From assembly GCA_030141605.1 (NCBI GenBank), contig JAQGDQ010000192.1:216380-280379 (forward strand): a DNA stretch of 64,000 nucleotides, written 5' to 3'. Origin of the DNA: Tubiluchus corallicola. Its lineage: Eukaryota > Priapulida > Priapulimorpha > Priapulimorphida > Tubiluchidae. The position numbers and the translations under genes were made by a program. The notes beneath the pieces are model-generated. The model did no database searches, was not told the DNA's origin, and worked only from the letters and a program-made list of their open reading frames with translations. Shown piece by piece: positions 52,736 through 64,000 of this stretch (positions are counted from its first letter, which is position 1; each line of letters begins with the position of its first letter).

Positions 52736-53639
52736 AATTAGAGATCCTGCACTTCGTTCGGATCCAAAATTTTTAAATGAGTACAATTACTTCATCTGTG
52801 CATAACTGCGTGCAAAGCTGCCACCAGAATGACAGCAACAACATTCCAGCTTCAAAACTGTTTTGAAACCGCAGTCAAAAATCCAGCTAACTATTGCTAC
52901 CACACACGCTGAATGTAAACTTCCAATTATGAAAAACTTGCCAATATGCTTGTATCTATTAGCAAGCCGTCAACATCTTTTACTCAGAGCTACTGCAAAC
53001 AAATGTATTATTTTGACGTTAGTTAATGAATGTGCTATTAGTCACAGATTATTTTTACACTAGGTTTGGCTTGCGTTGGTTTTGAAAGAACGATAATCAA
53101 CGATAAAACCGTTTTGTAATATAATTGCAAAACCAAGAAAACAAAACACAAAAGCTAATTACTAATGCCACTATGACTATAATATCTACTTTTACGGCTT
53201 ACAATTTTGCCACTTTATTTTAAAATATAAGTTTGGAAGAAGGTGAAAAATAACTTTGACGAGCATCGTTGTATTTAATGCGTGAGTGTAGTATACCTTA
53301 GCAAGGTTATATCGGGTGGCGCAGAGAAAATATGCCTGAACTTTAGACAACAATATTAGAAACAAGTGCATTATAAAGTTGGAATTTTGTAGATTAATAT
53401 TACAGTACATAACTTTTGGCTGTGGCTGTGCAAGTTACAACTTTATAGTTTTAGTGGTTGTTAAGTCATGGCGAATACAATTGCATGTTAAACAATTAAA
53501 TGTGAACAATGTCAGTTATACTCATCAACTGAAAAACAGCCATGCTGAGGTATAAAACACCCAAAATGGCAGCAAAACAATAAAGAAATTTAAGCAGTTT
53601 ATATCATCGTCTTCACCACAGAAAATAAAGCATTAGCTG

Positions 53640-53850
53640 ATAAAGATTTATTGTCAAGAAAAAATGGGATTTAATTTTTTAGATTACGGTATCTGGAATT
53701 CCCTTAAAGAGAAAGTGTACAATAGCCACACAGAGGCGTTTAGTACATAGGAATTAAAGGCGGAAATTATTGAGTGCTTGGAGCAAATACACCTTAAAGA
53801 AGAGAGAAACTGCTGTTTCGTCTAGTTTGCAGTGAATATGTGGACACATT
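53640..53850 (+). pseudogene. mariner/Tc1-type transposase C-terminal fragment
   Basis: One frame reads DYGIWNSLKEKVYNSHTEAF, a stop, then ELKAEIIECLEQI. This resembles the conserved C-terminus of mariner-like transposases (DY-x-IW-x-x-L-x-x-KV ... L-x-x-x-I-x-x-x-W-x-x-I). It carries stops and frameshifts. It may be the same family as the fragment at 18130-18430. Confidence 0.6.
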
Positions 53851-54134
53851 TTGTTATAAATTTTAAAAACAGTGACAGTTTTTTCTGGCCTTTATTTTTT
53901 TGACTTGTTGATTTAAAACTGTATCTTTGGACAAATCTAAAAAATGACCTAAAATTTTTGGCGTTTATACATAAACGACTGTAATCAATGAGGTACTTTG
54001 CTTCTTATCAAAACTTCGGCAAATTTTTTGCGTCACCTGATAGATACACGGTATTGATCACGATATTGATACAATTATATTATTGTTCATCACGGTATTG
54101 ATATAATATTGTAACCGAATATGTCATATTCTGT

Positions 54135-54650
54135 CATTTAGCTTCCCTATTGGCTTCATATTGCAACCGAATCTGTCATGTAGCTTTCCTATTAGACAAT
54201 AATATTGCCCCGTTATATTTCAACACTATTTTTCTAACTGGTACAAGATTAAAAGAGAATTTTGTGATTTCGTGATTTGTGAAAGAAATCTTTATTCAAT
54301 TTGAGCAAATTATCGTTCTTAGCAAAATTTAAACATGATTTTCAGTTTGAGTCATGTCTGAAAAATGTTAAAATTAGGAAAGACCAAATTCAGAACAACT
54401 GCTCATAACCTTATGACAGAGACTGGGCGATATGAAAGAATACCTTGAACCAAGGAAAAATTGCTTGTGTGAAATATGTAACATAGTAGAGGATGTATAC
54501 CATTTTTGGTTTTCGGTGAGAAAAGTTCAATGTGCTTTGGCAAAATTTATTCTTACATGTATATGATATAATATGGCGTAATTGTGTATTTGCATTTGTA
54601 ACTTTGATCGGCCCTGTTGACCATACATCATAATAAATATCTACCTATCT
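54135..54650 (+). pseudogene. LINE 3'-end fragment L-A, copy 1 (empty site)
   Basis: Decayed coding segment with KFKHDFQFE and PRKNCLCEICNIVED, matching a common C-terminal zinc-knuckle-like region of LINE proteins. A 3' UTR ends CATACATCATAATAAATATC followed by TACCTATCT. It is collinear with 57755-59035 but lacks the 695-bp insertion found there. Confidence 0.65.
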
Positions 54651-55067
54651 CTAAAGTGGTCGTTAAAGAGGAATTTCATTTGTTTTTTCTTTAAGGCTGC
54701 TTAGATAAATTTCCCCCATTTATATTTGTATCATTACCGTCAAAACGGCACTTGCCAAATAAACACCTGCGTGCCTGCCCGTGAAGCCATAACTTATAGT
54801 TTGTCCGTTTGAATTGCATCTTTTACTCTTTCTCTCTTGCATTTATGTGTAATTACGTACATCCGCGTACTGATTAGAAATACAAAAAAATGGAAGACAA
54901 ATTATAACTTTACGCTTTTTGGACCCACTTCCAAAATCCCTGTATTTGTTAACTAAATAATATCATTGCTTTGTAGTTACGGAGGCATTGTTTTAGCACA
55001 GGTCAAGCTTTGGAATAAAAAAACAACATTATTATATTTACCAAATAAGAAAACCATTCAATGCAGG

Positions 55068-55205
55068 AGTTGTGGCGCAGTCTGTAAACTTTAGGCTTAT
55101 ACTAACTGTGTAATGGCAAAGTTACAAAGTGGACTCTAATCTTTCTCTCTGAGATTTTTCTCTGAGATTGCTCGGAAAATAATAACAATAACGGTGATTG
55201 CAGCG
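55068..55205 (+). mobile_element. tRNA-derived SINE-like fragment
   Basis: GGAGTTGTGGCGCAGTCTGT gives an A-box-like GTGGCGCAGTCTG. The B-box position (AAAGTTACAAAGTGGACTC) is poor. An AATAATAACAATAAC tail follows. Weak but SINE-like in layout. Confidence 0.35.
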
Positions 55206-56464
55206 ATGACGACAACAACACTATTTGATGCGATTATTATGTACAGCATAATTGGAACAAAACGCAATCATTTTAACTTGGTAAAAGCGTCACCGATCGA
55301 TTTAGAAAATTAAAGGCCGCGCGTTTCAGTTATAATCTGAATTTTATGGCTAATCGCTCGAATATTAAAATCGAGTTCTTGTACAAAAAATGTTGACTTA
55401 AGACACCTTAATGTGCTGCACTGCAAACAGAAAAAATTTACATAACTCATAAATTATTAATAAAGTTGCTAAACTATATTCTTCATTTAATTTTAATTTA
55501 CACCAGTGCGAAGAAGTCCAGGATGTCCGTAATTTATGAGCAGTGCTTGCTTATTTGGGAAACATCAATCAGTACAATTTTTGAAAAAGCTGTATTCTTT
55601 TAACCCACCAGTTTGCATAAATTCAGATGAGAGGTGAAAATGGGGGAGATACATGTTTAAGTTGCGAAAATTTATTGTAGTCATTTTTTCGCCTGACTCA
55701 GTGAGAGCAGGTGAAGCTATTAGTTTTTCAAATATTTGCCTCCTTTTAAAGGTTGAACGCATGCGAGACGAATTTATGAGTCAAAAGTTGTTAACTGTTG
55801 AGGTTATTTTTCCCACAAGGCCTTTTACTATGACAAAGAGCTGTGTAAAATATTATTTGAAGAACAGCCTCATTAAATTTTCATACACCTCAACGAAATC
55901 GCCTTGAAATTCACTTCTGTTTGTGGGATTTTAATCCTTAAATCTTTTTAATGACATTTAGGGGGTATATGAGAAGTAATTAGGCTCTTTATTTGCCTAA
56001 GAACTTTCCTACTAATCCAAGTCTTTGTAAAGTGACGTATATATGTTATGTATCTAAGTTTTATAATTCCTGATTTCCTTATTTAAGTACAAAATTAGAT
56101 AATGATTTTGTGTTTGTTTATTGAACCACCATTACTAAACATTACATTACAAACAAATAAACAATACAGATTTAATCAACAGTAAAAGAAACGTTTTCTA
56201 GAGACAAAATCCCTTTGCAAGGGAATATTGTGGTTCGAGTATACGAGTGTTAAAAATAGTTATCACAACAATGTTACATAAAGTAGGATTAATAACTCTT
56301 TACACAATTGTATCGAGATTTTATTTAGACAGTAACTGATTCCTAGTCTGAGATGCTGATTTCAGAAAAGCTTAATTATGCTTAGTCTCGCATAATTCGT
56401 CATCTTAACTACTATTATAGACAAATTTATCATTGTCATTTTGTGTGGCAGAAAATACCGGGAA

Positions 56465-57040
56465 CGTAAGATAAGATAATATAAGATAAGATAAGATAAT
56501 ATTTATTTTCATCGGTATGATATAAAACAGTACATATTTGTAAAACATGAGCTTAAAGCTCGTAAACCGATATCAAACATAATGTATATGAGCGATAACA
56601 TGGTAATAATATGTACTTCTTAAAAACTTTTAGATGCCACCTACATGAAAGACAGTAAAAATTTGAGACAGTAAAAATTTAGGCAGTGACATTTTCTAAA
56701 ATTTACACAAAAAGCTATGGTCAATAAAAAATTTTCCTGCCAACACATTCAGCATTTAATTAAGACTTAATAAAATTGGGAAGTTCGCTGAATTTACAAA
56801 TGGCACATTTACATGATGCACCAGTCCATGAGTTAATTAGACGTTTAAATTCCCCAAGATTTTCGGCCATTCGGAGACAGTTTGGTAATTCATTCCACAA
56901 TGTGGCTCCATAATAGGAGAAACTTTTCTTTCCGTATGTAACACGGAACACGTATTTTCAACATTATTAAAAACGGTCAATCTGTCATCCATTATTGTGT
57001 GAAAATCAGAGAACCTTAAGTGCCCATCTTCAATCACTCG
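56465..57040 (-). pseudogene. CR1/L2-like LINE 3'-end remnant
   Basis: Minus-strand translation contains YGKKSFSYYGATLWNELPNC, EFKRLINSW and GASCKCAICKF, the C-terminus of a CR1/L2-type retrotransposon protein with its final Cys-rich tail. A 3' UTR follows, ending in a short TTATC pentamer array at 56465-56505. A frameshift separates the preceding segment. Confidence 0.75.
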
Positions 57041-57754
57041 TAAGAGAAAGAGTACAGAATTTCAGTCACTACGCCTACGTTATTTACGTAGGTAATTTAG
57101 AAACATTTGGCCAGGTAAACTCCAAACTAACACGAACAATACTTGTTTCCACTTATTCCTGCATTATCTAAATGAGCATACATTGATCTATGTATGCGGA
57201 ACGGTGTTTGCCCACTTTACTGCATTCAGTATTATTATGTTTAACCGTATTTACACTAGTCTTAACTATGCTAATGGAATTTTGTGATATTTCCTATGTT
57301 CTTTCTCTTGTTGCTGCTGCGTCTCAGTCTCCAGAGTGTGTAAAATACTATGCTACATTCATTAAAAGCATCCCAATTCTTATGTTGAAATAATACATCT
57401 TCATTTGAATTTTATTTTAGCTTAAGTAAAATCAGCCATATCAAAGATATAAATTTCAGATCAATTTGAGAAATTTTTGTTTATAAAAAGCTGCTTACAA
57501 AGTTTCTTAATATAATTTACGTACTGGTGATCTAGCTTACCAGCATGCTATCATGCTTTTCGACATATTTGAATGAGGATGAAGGAAATAGCTAATTGGT
57601 ATGACGTGCTGCTTAGCAACTCAGGTTCAGCAACAATGGGTCTGTTGAAGGAGGATGCATATAGTTTGTTGTATAGACCTACTCACTTGAATGTAGCTAA
57701 GATAGTTGTTTAATGTGTCATCGTGGAAGATTATCCTTTATGTGGATATCAATT

Positions 57755-59035
57755 TAGCCTTTCTATTAGACAATAATATTGCCCCTTTGTATTTTAATAC
57801 CATTTTTCTTACAGACATCTCAGATTAAAAGCTAATTTTGGATCTCATGGAGGGAATCTCTAAACAGTATGAACAAATTATCATTCTTAGCAAAGTTTAA
57901 ACATGATTTTTAGTTTGAGTCATATCTGGAAAATGTTAGAAACAGGAAATATAGGATAGCTCTGACCAAACTCAGAACTAGTGTTCATAACCTTGCAATA
58001 GAGACTGGACGATCTAAAAGACCACCTATACCAAGAAAAAATCGTTTGTGTGAATTATGTAACACAGTAGAATATAGGATGAATGCCATTTTTGTTTTGC
58101 TATGGGAAAAACAATGTGGCCTGTAATTTTTTGTTAAATACTGTAAACTAATGTATTCCTGAGTTTTGTAATTTAACGGACAATCATGCATTGAAGTCTC
58201 TTGTGTAATTTAACAGTGTGTTCAACGTGCCGTGGCAAAATTTATTTGCACACATATGGATGTGATATAATATGACATAATTGTGTCAGTAAGTCCTCGC
58301 TCAACGAGTCCATTTAGCGACGTTTTGATTTAACAACGCTGGCCATTAGACACGTTTCTTTCGCTTAACGATGCACATTTCATTTTAACGACGATTTTTT
58401 TTATTTTTCTCAAGGCAAATTTTTATTTTATCGACGACATTGTTACCCGATTTGATGCATTAAAACAGTACATATTGTGTTATACTCTTCTAAAAATGCA
58501 TCAATAAAGTAAACAGTGCACTTATCATATGTTTTTGCTACAGAACTGACTTGTGACCCTAATTCAACTATCAAGTGACCAGCGAACAAACTTTACCCAA
58601 GGAATTTTGCCTGCAAGCTGTTGCTGACTAAGTAAGTCGGTAGATAATTTCTCAATGTCGCTCCATGGCTTAGCTTTGACTCTGCTGTGTTTATTGTTTA
58701 TCGGCTGCCTAGGCTTTAAACATTAATGAAAGAGAAACCACTATAGCTAGGTATTAGTAAGAAAAAATATATAGGTGGTTTCAGGAAAGCAGAAAGACAT
58801 TAATCAGTAGATATATGAATAAAACTTATAAAATGTTTAACTTATATGATTTAAGCAGTATTGATTGTTGTCTCTGTAACGTATCTCAGTTCTTTTACAT
58901 TACATTCTATGGAAGTCTTGGCTTCGTTTGGCTTAACATCGCGTTTTGCTGGAACGTATTAGCATCGCTAAGTGAGGACTGTATTTGTGTTTGCAACTTT
59001 GATTGACCCTCTTGGCCATATATCATAATAAATGT
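57755..59035 (+). pseudogene. LINE 3'-end fragment L-A, copy 2 (interrupted)
   Basis: Homologous to 54135-54650. It carries IALTKLRTSVHNLAIETGR and PRKNRLCELCNTVE, better preserved than copy 1, and a 3' UTR ending CATATATCATAATAAATGTC followed by TATCTATCT. A MITE splits it at 58287-58981. Confidence 0.7.
58287..58981. mobile_element. Tigger/pogo-like non-autonomous DNA transposon
   Basis: Left end CAGTAAGTCCTCGCTCAACG; right end, reverse-complemented, CAGTCCTCACTTAGCGATGC. These are imperfect inverted repeats of the type seen in pogo/Tigger elements. The inserted 695 bp are absent from the paralogous LINE at about 54583. The target matches TA with one base lost on the left. No transposase frame is seen inside. 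Confidence 0.75.
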
Positions 59036-59588
59036 CTATCTATCTTTATAAGTATTGCGCTTCCAGACCCGCCATAACCATCAGCATTAAAAAGGTCCTG
59101 TTTAAGTGCCCAGTATAGGTTTCGAGAGCACTGAACTGTATAAAAAATTGCTGACAATAATGTAACTGCTGGGGTAACGCACAAATCGTCAGCAGACTAC
59201 GTGACTAAAAGACAACCATTACGAAAACAACAAGATGATACCACTTGGAAAAATTAGCACAAAGCAAACAAAGCGAAAATCGTGCGCTCACTGTAGATGT
59301 CTCTTGCTTTTTAAAAGAAACAGAGTACGACAATTTCTTATATTTTCTGGGATATATTTTCTCGGAGCACTAATGTATTAATAAAACTTCAAGACCACCA
59401 TACTTGGAAACAATATTTTAGGATCCTGACAAGCAGTATACTATTCATTTTTTGTACGACATTCCATTGCTTTTGCACCTGCCTTTCTATACAAAATGTT
59501 TAGGTTTCAAATTAATTCCTAAATCTTTAGAAGTGGATTCCCAAGGAAAACAACAGTAACAGATGACCACTTGATGAAACAAGTGCGC

Positions 59589-59742
59589 GGTAAAAACGCA
59601 CTGGTAAAAATGGCACAGATAAAAATGGTACCGGAACAAATGGCACAGTAAAATGGTACACGTAAAAATGGCACAGGTAAAATTGTACAAGCAAAGATGG
59701 TACAGGAAAAAGTGATACAAGAAAACATGGCGCAGGAAAAAT
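59589..59742 (+). repeat. 15-bp minisatellite, left arm of foldback
   Basis: About ten degenerate units of GGTAAAAATGGCACA type. Inverted partner at 60320-60422. Confidence 0.85.
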
Positions 59743-60319
59743 ATGAGTTAGGTTAGAGTTACTGTTAGGGATAATTATTTTTCTTTTATTTTTTAAGTTT
59801 ACCAAGGAGGTCACATTTTCAACGTCTAAGGCATAGGGTAAGCAAAATGAATTTGCCGGGGAAGGCCAAAAAAGATCTTTTTGCTCATTTTCAACCAAAA
59901 ATTTCCACAACACCTTTGCAAAAATGCCTTCGTGGAGAGAATTTTATAGCTCACTGGAAAGAGGGGGAACTTAGCTACAAGATAATAAATACCTTCGCCT
60001 GGACGAATGACTACGGGTTAGTTCCAGGTCAGCCTTATAAGCTAACTTCAGTTTGTCTGTCAATCCATATTATGAAAGTCAAAACAGGTCAAAGAACTGT
60101 AGACAAATGCTAAATATAAGATATTTGTGCACTGTTGATTATAATTCTATGAACAAAATGTTTGGTGGGCTATTTCACTGTAGTGCATGTATATTTTTGT
60201 ATGTTGTCTGTTCTTCGTTGTTTTATGTGTGTTATTCTTATCAGAAAAAACAGACAAACATATTTAGGATTATTCAACGTTGGCGGTCTGCTTCCTACTG
60301 AGTGCATTTTAGTTTTACA
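59743..60319. other. Spacer between foldback arms
   Basis: Contains an 88-codon frame on the plus strand (59847-60113, starting MNLPGKAKKDLF). It has no recognisable domain and its coding status is unknown. Confidence 0.4.
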
Positions 60320-60422
60320 TATATGCCATTTTTTCTACTATTCCGTTTGTACCCTTTTTCCTGTGCCATTTTTAACGGGTCATTTTTTCGTATGCCATTT
60401 TTATCTGTGCCTTTTTTACCTA
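60320..60422 (-). repeat. 15-bp minisatellite, right arm of foldback
   Basis: About six units reading TGCCATTTTTATCTGTGCC, the reverse complement of the 59589-59742 units, so the pair could fold into a stem. Confidence 0.85.
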
Positions 60423-60899
60423 CTTTCGATGAAGCTCGCTATGCTGCTCGCTCTTCAAAAAGTTCATGAATGAAAATACAATTAGCTTTGCTTTGAAAAG
60501 GCAGAAAAGTGAGTATGATGACGTTATAGGGGCGTCTAAGCAAAAAATTCCATCTTAATTCTTGCAAGCCTCAACAGCATCGGCTTACAACATCGGTAAA
60601 ATACAAAAAAACGCCTTGCTTTTTGTTAATTAACGAGAAACCTGAACAGCTAAAATTGCGGAAGAGTTCTGTTTTCAGATGAATCAACTCTTCAACAACT
60701 TGTTGCACAATTGGGAGGTTCCCACATTACTAAACTACCACGCACAAATGTCGCGCCAAGGAAGTTAAAGAAATAGCTTCCCAAAGTGAAGTGGGGAATT
60801 TACTTTTAGGTATGTGTGTACAGTCTAAATCAACGCGATGGAGAGAAAGAGAGAGGACAGACTCAAGCGTTTCAAATTTGAACAGAGTGCTATTGGCAA

Positions 60900-60975
60900 A
60901 CCCTTGAATGGATGTAAATCAATGGACCACCAGTCAAAGACCACAGGTCGAAGGGCCACCAGATAAAGAACCACC
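60900..60975. repeat. Short degenerate tandem (about 16-17 bp)
   Basis: Four units of RACCACCNGTCAAAGA type just upstream of the LINE coding region. Possibly part of the LINE 5' region. Confidence 0.6.
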
Positions 60976-60990
60976 TGTAAATACTTTAAA

Positions 60991-63902
60991 TTGTCTTCCC
61001 TAATCAATGATGATAATTTGTTATTATGCAAAAACGACCTTTTTTTCCATATGAATGTGAGTAGCCTTAATAAACATTTTAGTAACATAATGGATGGCAT
61101 CAATCACTTTCCAAATCCACCTGATATAATTGCTCTCCCCGAGACGATGTTACGTGATAATGCCCCCTTTTTATGTGGAATTTCAGGTTACCACTTTATT
61201 TCAAAAAATTCGACCACTAAAGCAGGTGGCGTGGCTTTATATGTAAAAGAGACCCTTGAATACACTTTACTAACTGAATACTCCATAAATCCCCATAAAG
61301 TATATACTAACACTCTACCTCATATTGTCAGTAGAATATTAGTAGATTACATCTGGATTAGTTTATCTACTACCCAAAAAACTTTCCTATTATTTTCGAG
61401 GTCATTTATCGCCATCCAAATTATTCTGTGGCACACTTTCATGATGAACTGGAAATGATATTAAGCAAAATTAATACTACTGGGAAGCCAGCATTTATTT
61501 GCGGGGATTTTAATATAAATTTAATACAACACCAAGATAAACCTTTTGTCGCAAACTATTTAAATATGATTTTCGCGTCACATTTTACACCTGTTATTAC
61601 TCGGCCGACTAGAATAACCCCTACATCCAAAACACTAATAGACCACTTCTATACCAATTATTATCAAAAACCTTTAATTCCCGGTATAGTTCTTGCAGAA
61701 GTTTCTGATCATCTACCGATATTTTTAGTAGTGAAAAGATCTCATATTGCCAACAATTTGTTCAAGAAAACTAAACGTGATATGACTAATTTTAATCAAG
61801 TAAATTTTCTTAATGATCTGTATACTATGATTCAAAATAATCTCTCCATGCCTATTGTAGATATGAACACATCTTTGGAGATACTATTAAATAAATTTAA
61901 TGAAATACTGAATAAACATGCCCCTCTTAAGATAATGACTAGGAAAGAAATAAAAACCTCTCAAAAACCATGGATAACATCTGGTATCTTAAAGTCTATA
62001 CAAACTCGTAGTAAAATGTACTTAACTCAGTCTTCTTTGTTGTATAAAATAAAATACCACAAATCCTATTCTAATAAATTAAATCATATTAAGGAACTAG
62101 CAAAAAAGAACTATTATTGTAAACTACTTGAGAATCAAAGAAATAACATGAAACAAACATGGTGTACTATTAACAATATTATTAAAAGTAAAAATAAATC
62201 TCAAATGATACCAAAAGAAATAATGTATAACGGTCAATCTGTAACCAATTCAACTAATATTACAAACATTTTCAACAAATTCTTTCAGTCCGTAGGTACT
62301 TCTATGGCTAGTCAAATTTCTGGATCGATGAATACCTACCAGTCGTACCTTACCAATCCGAACATTAACTCAATCTTTTTAACTCCGGTTCTTGTACAGC
62401 AAATTAAATGTGAGATCTTAAAGCTGAATGAAAATAAAACATGTGGGCGTGAAGACATTCCAATTAAATTCTATAAAATTGCAGTAGACGTAATATCACC
62501 TGTATTGGCCAATCTTTTTAATTCATCCATTAACGAAGGGGTGTTTCCTGACATACTCGAAATAGGTAAAATTATTCCAATATACAAATCAAACTCTCCA
62601 ATAAACCCTACAAATTATCGTCCTATCTCTATGCTTTCCCCTATTGCTAAATTATTTGAAAACATTTTATTTAAACAACTATCAAGCTTCTTTATAACTA
62701 ATAATATTCTTTCTCGATTTCAAATTGGATTTAGAAAAAATCATTCGACAGATTTAGCAACTGCAGAGTTTATTGAAAATATGTTGAAATCTTTATATAA
62801 AAATACTACAACTTGTGCTATATTTTTTGATCTTTCAAAAGCCTTTGATACTGTTCAACATGATATTCTTCTTGAAAAACTAAGGCACTATTAGAGGCAT
62901 TGCACTGAAACTGCTGCAGTCATACCTATCGAATCGTAAACAGTTTACCGTTGTCCTTAATTCACCATCAGAGTTAGTCAATATAAACTGTGGAGTCCCA
63001 CAGGGTTCTACCGTAGGACCTTTGCTTTGCCTTATATATATAAATGATCTGCCTTCAGTTCCTAGCTTTCAATCCCGTTTATTTGCAGACGATACAAACC
63101 TTTTTATTTCGGACACCAACGTACAAAATTTAGAAACAAATACAGAGTTGTCAAAAATCAGTGAGTGGATGAAGGCTAATAAGCTGTCAGCCAATACCTC
63201 TAAAACCAAGTTCCTGATCATTAGTAAAAAAAATCAATATGTACCACAGTTTACTATTAAAATTAATAACCATGAAATAGAGCAAGTGTCTAGCATAAAA
63301 TATTTAGGGCCTTACATTGATTCAGACATGAAATGGAAATCCCACATTAATATAATTGCAAGTAAACTGAGTAAAACGGCCGGTATTATTGCTAAACTCA
63401 GACACTATATTGACAGAAACACATTAAAACTCATATACCATGCACTTGTCTATCCCTACCTGAAATATTGCATTCTATTATGTGGAAAAGCCAAAATTAC
63501 TTACCTGTATCCGCCAAATACTGTACATAATAAAATTGTTAAACTAATGACGTTTGCAACACGTGATCATGCCACGCCCTCATATATGTCCTTTGGTGTC
63601 CTTAAATTAAAAGATATTTACTCTATAGAGCTTTTAAGTTTATGTACAAGTATGAAAATAATATGTTGCCGTCCTTGTATGCTAGCTACTTTACACTAAT
63701 TAGAGATTCACACTCGTATACTACTAAAGCAGCTACTGGGGGCCACTGTTTCCAGCAACAATTTCTAACATCTTATGGTTTAAATTCCTTGCAATTTTTA
63801 GGTGTCAAGTTGTGGAATAGCCTTGAATCTTCTGTTAAATCTTCTCCATCTTTAAAAATAGAACTAAAAAAACATCGTACTGAAATAATCTTAAAATATT
63901 AA
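60991..63902 (+). pseudogene. Non-LTR retrotransposon (CR1/L2/jockey-like) ORF2, frameshifted
   Basis: Encodes, in order, an apurinic-type endonuclease (HMNVSSLNKHF, IIALPETMLRDN, GGVALYVKE, FICGDFNIN, SDHLPIFLV; about 61045-61740) and a reverse transcriptase (RPISMLSPIAKLFENILF, GFRKNHSTDLA, FFDLSKAFDTVQHDILL, GVPQGSTVGPL, FADDTNLF; about 62400-63110). A C-terminal region ends with LGVKLWNSLESSVK. It is broken by frame changes near 61430, 62890 (with a TAG stop) and 63650, so it cannot make a full protein as written. ORF1 is not seen upstream, consistent with 5' truncation or an element lacking it. An AT-rich 3' UTR runs from 63903 toward the window end. Confidence 0.9.
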
Positions 63903-64000
63903 TGAACATTAAGTCTTTTTTAAATTGATTTTTGTTATATTTATTAATAATCATCTTAAGCTATAATTTGATTGATAATTCTATGCTCGTTAATTATTTT

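Noticed and set aside
52422-52805. Poly-Thr / poly-Leu frames on both strands
   Set aside because: Microsatellite tail of the H1 repeat.
55653-55907. 84-codon plus-strand frame
   Set aside because: No recognisable motif, splice context or conservation evidence.
57190-57393. 67-codon frame with a signal-like N-terminus
   Set aside because: Isolated between LINE fragments, with no homology seen; hydrophobic runs are common in T-rich DNA.
59527-59913. 128-codon minus-strand frame with repeated VPF motifs
   Set aside because: The repeat peptide comes from the 15-bp foldback array.
60825-61103. Minus-strand frame over the LINE 5' end
   Set aside because: Antisense shadow of the endonuclease coding region.

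Overview
This is nuclear DNA from an invertebrate animal. It is AT-rich, its genes are split by many long GT-AG introns, it carries abundant trinucleotide microsatellites, and it holds fragments of LINE, SINE, mariner and MITE-type elements. The exact lineage cannot be read from the window. Nothing bacterial, organellar or viral is evident.

Three conserved genes fill the left two thirds. (1) APIP (methylthioribulose-1-phosphate dehydratase, methionine salvage) is on the minus strand in 7 exons, 10336 down to 3649, predicted 237 aa. (2) PDHX (E3-binding protein of the pyruvate dehydrogenase complex) is on the plus strand in 9 exons, 10687-20118, predicted 484 aa. APIP and PDHX are head to head with only about 350 bp between start codons, the same arrangement as human APIP/PDHX on 11p13. 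(3) A complete SCUBE gene (secreted EGF/CUB protein) is on the minus strand in 19 exons, 42874 down to 21802, predicted 1044 aa, converging tail to tail on PDHX. I assembled all three by matching splice phases by eye: every junction uses a GT donor and AG acceptor, and the reading frame is kept throughout.

Upstream of SCUBE is a two-exon gene for an uncharacterised secreted protein (50906 down to 45476). Its signal-peptide exon is separated from the rest by a 4.7 kb intron that holds a huge microsatellite and a 70-N assembly gap.

From about 51 kb to the right end the window is a transposon graveyard. It holds a hairpin-plus-microsatellite repeat, mariner fragments, two related LINE 3' ends (one interrupted by a Tigger/pogo-like MITE), a minus-strand CR1/L2-like LINE tail, a foldback array, and finally a nearly complete but frameshifted LINE ORF2 (60991-63902).

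The most unusual signals are repeats. They include two copies of a SINE whose head looks derived from 5S rRNA (17.7 and 29.1 kb), two copies of a short inverted-repeat element with a TTAGGG core (23.1 and 33.4 kb), an approximately 40-bp minisatellite on both sides of one SCUBE EGF exon with a distal inverted arm (36.9-39.0 kb), and a foldback pair of 15-bp arrays (59.6 and 60.3 kb).
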